A stretch of DNA of 8,001 bases, taken from assembly GCA_023261465.1 (NCBI GenBank), contig JAHFOW010000135.1, positions 1 to 8,001 on the forward strand, given 5' to 3'. The notes under the pieces are model-generated. The model saw nothing but the letters and a program-made list of their open reading frames with translations, did no database searches and was not told the origin of the DNA. Numbering within the stretch: the first letter of the stretch is position 1; the number at the start of each line of letters is the position of its first letter. The translations under genes and the position numbers were made by a program. This DNA comes from Planctomycetota bacterium (GTDB lineage: Bacteria; Planctomycetota; Brocadiia; Brocadiales; Brocadiaceae). Positions 1 through 6,900 of the stretch are shown piece after piece.

Positions 1-38
1 GACAGGAAAAAAGGTTAACCGAAGAAATAAGCGTTAAA

Positions 39-83
39 CCTTCGCTCTAAGCGGAACGTTCTTTGCGAAGCTTAGAGGGAAGG
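39..83. repeat. Inverted repeat with 14-bp arms (13 paired)
   Basis: Arms 39-52 and 70-83 pair at 13 of 14 positions (one G-G mismatch, 44/78) around a 17-base loop. It could be the 3' hairpin of a gene beyond the left edge, but neither side has a T-run, so termination is not supported. Confidence 0.5.
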
Positions 84-117
84 GAATGAATTGGGTAAAA
101 TAGGGTATTCTTTTAAC

Positions 118-158
118 GACGGCGATATAGGGAAACGTGCGTATTGTCAATCGCCGTC
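118..158. repeat. Inverted repeat with 9-bp perfect arms
   Basis: GACGGCGAT at 118-126 is the exact reverse complement of 150-158, separated by 23 bases. The long spacer makes it a less convincing RNA hairpin than its neighbours; it could be a protein-binding inverted repeat or the termini of a short degenerate element. Confidence 0.45.
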
Positions 159-204
159 AGGAGACGGCTCCTACCACAAAAGTCGGGTCTTCGGTGTCTT
201 TGCG

Positions 205-238
205 CGCCTGTCTGCGTGCGGATATGCACAGGCTGGCG
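205..238. repeat. Imperfect GC-rich hairpin in the non-coding left flank
   Basis: Positions 205-217 pair with 226-238 with nine Watson-Crick pairs, two G-T wobbles and two mismatches, leaving an eight-base loop. Such a long, wobble-tolerant hairpin resembles a mobile palindromic repeat whose arms have drifted while still folding as RNA. No gene context explains it. Confidence 0.5.
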
Positions 239-476
239 AAGCCTCAAGGAATGATACAAGCACGAGAATATCGAAGGATAAGAAATATTTATAATTCGAA
301 ATTCCCTGTTCAATATTCGTTATTCAATACACGGTTAAATTTATCAGTCATTTTAACTTAACTCCTGTGTGGATTTATCCCCCGCCGTTGGTCAACCACA
401 AGGGATCGGCGCTACAATAAAAAATCGCCGAAGGCCTAATTTGTGATGGACACTGTGGAGGTATGACAACTGAGGT

Positions 477-486
477 CGTCTCTACG
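477..486. repeat. Extra copy of the palindrome arm (CGTCTCTACG)
   Basis: The 10-mer at 477-486 recurs at 533-542, and nine of its bases are complementary to 514-522. The locus therefore carries three copies of one arm, which suggests a partial or decayed second palindrome, or an alternative pairing with the left arm of the full hairpin. Confidence 0.55.
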
Positions 487-513
487 AACTTAATGTTTCT
501 GGATTTCAATATT

Positions 514-541
514 GTAGAGACGCAAGATTTTGCGTCTCTAC
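514..541. repeat. Perfect 12-bp palindromic repeat after the mutase gene
   Basis: Two perfect 12-base arms (514-525 and 530-541) flank a four-base loop. It begins 13 bases after the mutase stop on the minus strand. On the plus strand it is followed by a T-rich stretch (GTTTTATCTT); on the minus strand there is no T-run. It may act as a terminator or mRNA 3'-end hairpin, or be one copy of a REP/MITE-like element. The palindrome itself is directly visible; the role is inferred. Confidence 0.75.
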
Positions 542-554
542 GTTTTATCTTGAC

Positions 555-2183
555 TTACGAAAGAGCCTCTCTTGTTAACCCCGCCGCCGTTTTAATTATA
601 GCGGTAAGGTCTTCCCGTGATCGGGTTTCCACATAAAACCTTACCTTCGGTTCTGTCCCTGACGGCCGTATCAAAAACCAGGAATCGTCATCGAGGATCA
701 CCTTTATTCCGTCTATATGGATAACCGCTTTAATGGTTTTCGTGGTATTACCTACCGATAATTTACTTCCCACAGAAAGTTGACCCCTGAGTTTCTCAAG
801 CTTTTTCAGGAGCGGTTCGCCTGCGAGGGAACGGTCAACCTCTATTCCAGCCCTTTCAGGGAAGTATGTCCCGAATCTTTCTTCGAGTTCATGGAGATAG
901 TCGCCAATGTTTTTTCTGGTAACGCTCATCATCTCCAGCGCAAGCAAAAGACCAAACATGGCATCCTTTTCGAGGGTATTATTATAGCCTGAAATACCGT
1001 CGCTTTCCTCATAGGCAACGACAGCCCGTTCTTTTGCATTGCTCACCATGAATGGCCTGAAGTTCTTAAAACCCACTGCCGTTTCTCTCAGGGGTATACC
1101 AAGTTTTTCGGCAATGGCATTTCCAAAGTTACTGGTAGCAACAGATTTCACCAGCACACCCCTGATATTTTTGTAGTGATACAAGAAATGTAATCCCATG
1201 GCGCCAAAGTGATTCATAGTAATATCGGTCTTCCCATCCGTAAACCGGATTCTATCACCATCAGGGTCCATGATTACCCCTAATTTAAACCTGCTCTTAC
1301 TTCCCGCCAGGGCATCCATCACCAGCTTCAAATTTTTTTCAGATGGTTCAGGCGGTATACCGCCAAACAAGTAGTTATCTTCCGTCCTCAGGTAGTGTAT
1401 CTTTCCGCTTTCTCCAAGAATTCTGTTTGGTCGTTTCCTTGTAGCGCCGTGGACGTGGTCTATGCAGATAAAACAATCCTCCTCTTTTATAAAACGCTTA
1501 ATCCTCTCAAGGTTTATTGTATCGCGTTTCCTGATAAAATCTTCATACAGCTTTATGGGATCTATGGTTTTGAAACCTGCGGGTTTTACCTCCGGAATAA
1601 CCGTCTTTGCATCCATTAATCTTTTTGTATATGCTTCAATGAGCGTTGTTATTTCAGGACCTGCCGGGCCTCCATCCGCGGGGTTAAATTTGAATCCTGC
1701 ATAATTTGCCGGATTATGAGAAGGCGTGAGGTTTATAGAACATGCCGCATTCAGCGTTTCAATTGCAGTTGAAAATTCAGGCGTTATCGCCTCTCCTGCA
1801 TAGTATACCATTATTCCTTCTTTGCCCAGCAATCCCATGACAGATGACGCAAAGTCGTGACCTAAGAATCGGTTATCATGACCCACGATGACGCCACGGT
1901 TTCTGATCTCTTCAAAGTTTTTTACCCCCAGCGCATCCAGCACCTTCTTTTCGCCTGTTTTAAACATCCCGATAATTGCCGTAGTTACCATACGTATGTT
2001 ATGAAAGGTAAAATCCGTGCCAATCTCTCCCCGCCAGCCAGACGTGCCAAAAACTATTTTAGCCGGTTCAACGTTTTCCCGTGCAAATTTCTCAATTTCT
2101 TTCAGTGCAATGGCATTCTTTTTTACATCCGAGAGGATAAATTTCCAGCATTCACTGGCATTTTTAAAGGTATTCATTTTCAT
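555..2183 (-). CDS. Phosphohexose mutase (phosphoglucomutase/phosphomannomutase superfamily)
   Basis: The 542-residue protein has the four-domain alpha-D-phosphohexomutase layout. Signatures in order: FGTSGWRG (45-52) near the N terminus; the active-site loop TPSHNP (153-158), whose Ser155 should carry the phosphate; the Mg-binding loop DPDGDR (306-311); the sugar-recognition segment YEESDGISG (391-399); and the phosphate-binding loop RPSGTEPK (506-513). The enzyme would interconvert hexose 1- and 6-phosphates in the cytoplasm, feeding glycogen, nucleotide-sugar or cell-envelope synthesis. TPSHNP followed by a GGPAGPE stretch (171-177) is more like alpha-phosphoglucomutases than the TASHNP of many mannomutases, so glucose phosphate is my first guess, with mannose phosphate possible. 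The ATG at 2183 is taken as the start, but ATG at 2177 is equally possible and neither has a good Shine-Dalgarno sequence. The gene lies 84 bases after fprA, and a strong palindrome begins 13 bases after its stop. Confidence 0.92.
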   Translation of the reverse strand: MKMNTFKNASECWKFILSDVKKNAIALKEIEKFARENVEPAKIVFGTSGWRGEIGTDFTFHNIRMVTTAIIGMFKTGEKKVLDALGVKNFEEIRNRGVIVGHDNRFLGHDFASSVMGLLGKEGIMVYYAGEAITPEFSTAIETLNAACSINLTPSHNPANYAGFKFNPADGGPAGPEITTLIEAYTKRLMDAKTVIPEVKPAGFKTIDPIKLYEDFIRKRDTINLERIKRFIKEEDCFICIDHVHGATRKRPNRILGESGKIHYLRTEDNYLFGGIPPEPSEKNLKLVMDALAGSKSRFKLGVIMDPDGDRIRFTDGKTDITMNHFGAMGLHFLYHYKNIRGVLVKSVATSNFGNAIAEKLGIPLRETAVGFKNFRPFMVSNAKERAVVAYEESDGISGYNNTLEKDAMFGLLLALEMMSVTRKNIGDYLHELEERFGTYFPERAGIEVDRSLAGEPLLKKLEKLRGQLSVGSKLSVGNTTKTIKAVIHIDGIKVILDDDSWFLIRPSGTEPKVRFYVETRSREDLTAIIKTAAGLTREALS

Positions 2184-2197
2184 TAAGCTGTTTACTG

Positions 2198-2227
2198 TTT
2201 GTAGTAGCGACTTCGGCCGCTTACAAA
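2198..2227. repeat. Second intergenic hairpin, upstream of the mutase gene
   Basis: The outer arms (TTTGTA at 2198-2203, TACAAA at 2222-2227) and inner arms (AGCG at 2206-2209, CGCT at 2218-2221) pair around an eight-base loop, with a two-base bulge at 2204-2205. It lies 14 bases upstream of the mutase ATG, close enough to influence ribosome access. It resembles a short dispersed palindromic repeat, but I cannot count copies in the genome from this window. Confidence 0.5.
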
Positions 2228-2235
2228 GGGACCGA

Positions 2236-2260
2236 TGTAAAGACTAAAATAGTCATTACA
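2236..2260. repeat. Hairpin just after the flavodiiron protein gene
   Basis: Arms 2236-2246 and 2250-2260 pair at 10 of 11 positions (A-A mismatch at 2241/2255) around a three-base loop. On the minus strand it begins seven bases after the fprA stop. No T-run follows, so it is a weak candidate for a rho-independent terminator; it could instead stabilise an mRNA 3' end or partly separate fprA from the mutase gene. Confidence 0.6.
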
Positions 2261-2267
2261 AACTCCA

Positions 2268-3461
2268 TTACATAGAACTAATTGTCAGCGATGTGGCAAA
2301 GTCATAGCCAAAGATGGAACATTTCTTGAGGTCTTCATCGGTGGGTCTGAAAAGCACTTTGAAAGGAGACTGGACAGTGGTGAGCTTGAGACCTTTTAAC
2401 CGGTCTTCCATAAGCCGTGTGGCTTCGCCGCTCCATCCATACGTGCCAAAAGTTGCGCATTTCTTTCCTTTTATGTTGACGCTAAACAGTACATTGATAA
2501 TATCCCAGATGGGACGTAATGCATCTGCATTTAGGGTGGATGAACCAAATATGACACCATCGGCAGATTCTATTTCACACCGCACATATTCAGGTGAAAC
2601 GGTAGTCGCATCGTACAATTTGACTTCGGTATTCATCGTAGAAGCGCCCTTTGCAATTGCCTCTGCCATTTTTTTCGTGTTGCCATACATTGATGCGTAA
2701 AGGACAAGGACGAGCCTCTTGTTAGGGTCTTTTCTGTTAGTACTCCAGTCTTCATAGGCCTTAATATATTTCCAGGGATTTGTCCGAAGGATAGGACCGT
2801 GACTTGGAGCAATTACCTGAATCTTCAAATTACGGATCTTATCTATTGCCTCTAATATCTTCTTCCGGTAAGGACCCATGATGTGCTCAAAGTAATGTCT
2901 AAAATCTTCGGTAAAATCATCCACTCTATCGTCAAAGAGGCGTTCATCACAGAAATGTGTTGCAAATCCATCACAGGGGAAAAGCACCTGATCGTCCTCC
3001 AGATAAGTAAACATGGTGTCTGGCCAGTGCCAGTATGGGGCATGAATAAATTTTAATTGCTTATTGCCCAGGCTTATCGTTTCGCCATCCTCAACCGCCT
3101 TTCCCCTGAAATCGCAATGAAGGATATTTTTCAGGAAGAGAGCGGCTGTCTTGGTTGAGAGAATTTGGGCATTGGGTGTCTCTTTCAATAAATGTGCCAG
3201 CGTTCCGGAGTGGTCCATCTCTGTATGATTAACCACAATGTAACAGATATCTTTGAGATTGATGAGTGAACGGAGTTTGTCGAGATATTCAGGGGTAAAC
3301 TTCTCGTGCACGCCATCGATGAGCGTGGGTTTGTCTGCGCGGATAAGATAGGAATTATACGTAGTGCCAAATTTTGTTTGAAATACCACATCGAACACCC
3401 TGAGCGTGGCGTTTAGTACACCAACCCAATGGATGTTTTTTTTTATTTCTAAGGTTTGCAT
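2268..3461 (-). CDS. fprA: A-type flavodiiron protein (FprA family), O2 and/or NO reductase
   Basis: The 397-residue length and two-domain layout match class A flavodiiron proteins. The N-terminal metallo-beta-lactamase-like domain (about 1-245) keeps the whole diiron site: H79-x-E81-x-D83-H84 in NHTEMDHSG, H145 in the HWPD motif, D164 in FPCDGF, and H221 in APSHGP. The C-terminal flavodoxin-like domain (about 250-397) shows FMN-loop motifs YASMYGNT (255-262), GSSTLN (306-311) and FGTYGWSGEA (338-347). There is no fused rubredoxin or reductase domain, so an external donor such as rubredoxin is expected. Members are cytoplasmic and reduce O2 to water or NO to N2O; sequence alone does not decide between them. 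The start at 3461 has no clear Shine-Dalgarno sequence and lies 20 bases after leuD, so expression may depend on readthrough within the operon. A run of nine A bases falls in codons 6-9. A role protecting the neighbouring iron-sulfur proteins is an inference from context. Confidence 0.93.
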   Translation of the reverse strand: MQTLEIKKNIHWVGVLNATLRVFDVVFQTKFGTTYNSYLIRADKPTLIDGVHEKFTPEYLDKLRSLINLKDICYIVVNHTEMDHSGTLAHLLKETPNAQILSTKTAALFLKNILHCDFRGKAVEDGETISLGNKQLKFIHAPYWHWPDTMFTYLEDDQVLFPCDGFATHFCDERLFDDRVDDFTEDFRHYFEHIMGPYRKKILEAIDKIRNLKIQVIAPSHGPILRTNPWKYIKAYEDWSTNRKDPNKRLVLVLYASMYGNTKKMAEAIAKGASTMNTEVKLYDATTVSPEYVRCEIESADGVIFGSSTLNADALRPIWDIINVLFSVNIKGKKCATFGTYGWSGEATRLMEDRLKGLKLTTVQSPFKVLFRPTDEDLKKCSIFGYDFATSLTISSM

Positions 3462-3481
3462 TGCGTTTTTATGGTGAAATA

Positions 3482-3970
3482 TTACACAGCCATTTTCTTT
3501 TTCACGAAATTCATTAACCCGCCTGCCTGGATGATCTCCTGCATTTCGAGGGGAAATGGCTCGAATTTAAATCGTTTTTTGGATGTAAGGTTGAGTATCT
3601 CTCCTGATGAGAGGCTAACTTCTGCTGCATCTCCTTCCCGAATCTGTTCTGCTGCCTCCGGACACTCAAAAATGGGCAGTCCGATGTTAATGGCATTTCT
3701 GAAAAAAATACGGGCAAAGGATTTTGCAATCACACACGAAATTCCGGCAAATTTAATGGCAATGGGAGCGTGTTCACGGGACGAACCGCACCCGAAATTA
3801 TCGCCTGCCACAATGATGTCTCCCGCTTTTATTTTTTTCATGAAATTTGGGTCAGCATCTTCCATACAGTGGGCAGCCAGCTCCTTCGTGTTTGTGGTAT
3901 TCAAATACCGTGCAGGAATAATTTCGTCTGTATTAACGTTGTTTCCAAACTTCCAGCATTTACCTTTCAT
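3482..3970 (-). CDS. leuD: 3-isopropylmalate dehydratase small subunit (LeuD; homoaconitase-type small subunit possible)
   Basis: The 162-residue protein has the swivel-domain fold and length of the short prokaryotic LeuD/HacB family. Visible motifs are NTDEIIPARYL (13-23), the substrate-loop position YLNT (22-25), the hallmark GDNFGCGSSREHAP (56-69), and SFARIFFRNAINIGLP (84-99). In the family this subunit joins a large subunit (LeuC) carrying the [4Fe-4S] cluster to isomerise 2-isopropylmalate to 3-isopropylmalate in leucine synthesis. Relatives act on homoaconitate, citramalate/methylmalate or dimethylmalate. The ATG at 3970-3968 is well placed: GAGG lies five bases upstream, inside the last codons of the activase gene. 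No LeuC is in the window, and the gene directly upstream is the activase rather than leuC, so the partner must be elsewhere or further upstream. Family assignment is secure; substrate is the usual leucine-pathway guess and could differ. Confidence 0.9.
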   Translation of the reverse strand: MKGKCWKFGNNVNTDEIIPARYLNTTNTKELAAHCMEDADPNFMKKIKAGDIIVAGDNFGCGSSREHAPIAIKFAGISCVIAKSFARIFFRNAINIGLPIFECPEAAEQIREGDAAEVSLSSGEILNLTSKKRFKFEPFPLEMQEIIQAGGLMNFVKKKMAV

Positions 3971-3972
3971 AC

Positions 3973-6900
3973 TTACCTCGCTGATGTAATTAATGTTCGC
4001 GTCTTTTTTACTAAGGGTGTTTTATGCCCTTTTGGCGCGTGCGAATTCATGTGGCTTTCCATCCTCTGATATGCCTGATGCATAAAGGCCTCCAGCCGTG
4101 TTTCTTCATTCGTCTGCTCCTGACCGTCGAATGAAAGTTTCAGGCATGGTATATTTTCACGATCTTTTATAAATCTTTCAAGCACGCCATTTACCACGGT
4201 TCCCGGCATACAATGGAAGGGTATTACATTTATAATACCGTCAAAACCTTCTTCAACATATTCGACCGCCTTTCCCATACTAAGCACAGGGTCACCCCGG
4301 TACGAATCGTCAATATAAGGCTTCCCCTTCCTGATAAGTTCTTTTATTGATGCGTCTTTCAGGAAGCGCCTCACTTTGCCTTTAAACACGCGGGTAAGCC
4401 GGTAAGCATCGTATCGCTGCACAATATCGGAAATAATTTCACCAAAGTAACCCTTATAGTCCTTTTCAAAGCGACACGCCTCACGGCGGCAGTGCGCTAT
4501 ATAATTAATCCATTCTGAAAACGGCGGAACAAATGCCTCGCCGCCAAGTTTCTCGATGCTTCTTACCAGGAAATTATTTGCAAACTCATTGCACCGGACA
4601 TAGGTTTCTCCGATGACACCGATTAACGGTCTTGGCTTGCTTCTATCAACCTTTACTTTCAAGAATGCATCTGCCGCTTTTCCGGCAAACTCTACCAAAT
4701 CCAGATGTTTTTCAAGCGCATCCTCTGCCTTTTTTACAAAATCCTCATAAATAGCATCCGTTTCACCCTTGTGTATTTCATACGGCCTCGTCTCTCTCTG
4801 CATTTTTTGTAAGAGATCGATATACATAATGCCTTTCCATGAGAGTTTGAGAAAGCGCGTACCCAGCTTTTTGGTATCCTCTCCATAGTTTTCTTCCTGG
4901 TCAAGGGTATGGATGGGTACATTCGGAAACCCGATCTCATCCAAAACCAAACGATGAAATTTATTATACTGGCCAAACCGGCATGGACCTGATGCGGTTG
5001 CCATGAAAAAGGCGCTTGCTTCAGGGTCAAAATCAGGACTCATTGCCTTCTTTACAATATCACCCGTTGTAAGAATGGCCGGGTAGCATTCCTTTCCCGA
5101 CGTGAATTTTCGACCGATGTCTACCGACTCCTTGTTAGCCATAGGAAGCGACTCTGCCGATACGCCATTCGCCCTCATTGCAGCGGCAATCATCCTGCCG
5201 TGGTCACACATGTAAGGGATGTAAATAATCCTCTTTTTTCTCTCCGTAAGTTCCCGGAAGGGGACATCATGCCTGACCTTTTTACTGTCAGAATTTGGCC
5301 TTACATTTTTCAAGCTGTCAATAAATGCCTCGCACCGGGTTATTGCCCCCACATCGGAACTATGTTCATCAATCTCAATTGTCAGGCATGGTTTACCGCA
5401 CAATTCCTTGTTAAAGAATTTTGTAATGAATGAGTCCGGACCGCAGCCAAAATTGGTAATATACAGAGGATAGAGTCTCTTGTCTTTTGCAATAACTCTT
5501 GCAGCAGCAAGGAAGCGTTGACCCGTTTTCCAGTACATATTGGGATAATCGTGCGCTATTTCATCAAGATCCAGTTTCAAATAATCAAGAGGGATAGTCA
5601 GAATACCCAGGTCCCGAAGTTTTTCAGGAAGACCAAGATTCATTCCTGTATCACATCCATTATACGAACGGCTAATGAGTACGAATGCCTTTTCATTCTC
5701 TCCCAGTTTATCCAGTATTTCCTTGCCGCGTACTTGTAAGGTATTATTAAAGTTCTGGAGTGATTCATGAGCTGACCGAATGGCTTTTTCTACAATATCG
5801 CCAGACTTTCCGACTTCCCGGGCAAGCTCGCGTAAGGTTTTATTTACATACTCCTCGCCATATTCAAAATGTATAACCGGAGACAGCACCGTAAAGTTCT
5901 TATCTTTAAAATCTATCGCTGCTTTTACCAGATACGGGAGGCACTGCACGTAGGGACATGCATACGAATGGGTAAACTTCGTGTTTGAGTGCGTTAGATT
6001 AATTACGCTGGGAAGGAAAAGATAATCAATGTTCCTTTCCAGCATATCGATAACATGTCCATGAGCCACCTTGATGGGGAAGCATGTCTCAGCCGTTATC
6101 ACTTCGACCCCATGGTAAACAGTATCTTTATTTGTATCGCCTGAGGTTACTATGTCAAAACCTAATTCAACGAAGAATGCCTTCCACATGGGGAAAAGGT
6201 CATGGTAAAAGCTGGAAACCTGCGGTATTCCAATAGTCTTTCCGGCAGGATTCTCAGGTTTCGTTTTCTTATAGGTGTTGATGAGCGCATCTTTCCTTTC
6301 GCGGAAGAGCCTTGGCAGGTGTTTCCCTTTTTTCAGAGACCTGTCATCGTCAAATTTACCGCAACGGCTACCGTAATACAGAGGGTTCTCTCCCTCGATA
6401 TTAACCTGTCTGATTTCACAAATATTGGAACAATCCTTACAAACGAAGGATGTCAGTTCATATCTCTTGTTCCTCAGGTCAAATCCCTTGAATTTGGATT
6501 TTTCCCAGGTCCTTTCTTCCATGGATATAATGGCGGAACCGATAGCCCCCATGATGTCATGGTGGGGGGGCACAATGATCTTCTTTCCGGTTACCTTTTC
6601 AAAAGCAGCTTTTACGCCACGATTAGCGGCTACACCGCCCTGAAAGAAGATGGTATTTCCAATCGGCCGGTCCTCAACTACCCTGTTGATAAAGTTCAAA
6701 ACTACCGAGTAACTGAGACCTGCCAGCAAGTCTTCTTTAGAAGTGCCACGTTGCTGGTGATGATTCAGGTCGGATTCCATAAAAACGGTGCATCGTTCAC
6801 CAAGATGGGAAGGACAGCATGAGGAAAGAGCCTTTTTGCTGAATTCTCCCTTGATACTTACGCTGAGTTTTTCCGCCTGTTCTTCCAGAAACGAACCTGT

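Larger units (their letters stand above)
1..554. other. Non-coding left flank with palindromes and no credible gene
   Basis: No frame on either strand shows a recognisable protein, a good ribosome binding site or a plausible start. The short open frames that exist are interrupted or overlap the palindromes. The stretch contains four inverted repeats (39-83, 118-158, 205-238, 514-541), and 260-335 is AT-rich with recurring TTCAATA-type words. It looks like an intergenic accumulation of decayed repeats downstream of the mutase gene. No tRNA-like fold or convincing promoter was seen. Confidence 0.6.

Noticed and set aside
126..150. Possible minus-strand promoter with TTGACA at 145-150
   Set aside because: The -35 match is perfect but at 15-17 base spacing only poor -10 matches (such as TATCGC) occur, and no gene follows within the window.
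91..294. Short plus-strand frames in the left flank
   Set aside because: They use a poor start (TTG) or overlap each other, cross the hairpins at 118-158 and 205-238, and show no domain or compositional sign of coding.
514..541. Calling the perfect palindrome a definite rho-independent terminator of the mutase gene
   Set aside because: There is no T-run on the minus-strand side. A T-rich stretch exists only on the plus strand, where no gene is visible, so it is listed as a repeat with possible termination activity.
463..636. Plus-strand 57-codon frame from ATG at 463, with GGAGG nearby
   Set aside because: The GGAGG is only one base from the ATG, the frame runs through the palindrome and antisense into the mutase gene, and the protein is not recognisable.
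3456..3989. 177-residue plus-strand frame opposite leuD
   Set aside because: It mirrors leuD almost exactly and its product resembles no known protein.
6564..6570. Seven-base G run as a phase-variation tract in the activase gene
   Set aside because: Seven bases is short, and the codons encode the expected PPHHDIM segment, which matches the position of a similar motif in the first ATPase repeat.
6202..6822. 206-residue plus-strand frame opposite the activase gene
   Set aside because: It lies entirely antisense to a strongly conserved coding region and has no recognisable motif, so it is a shadow of that gene.
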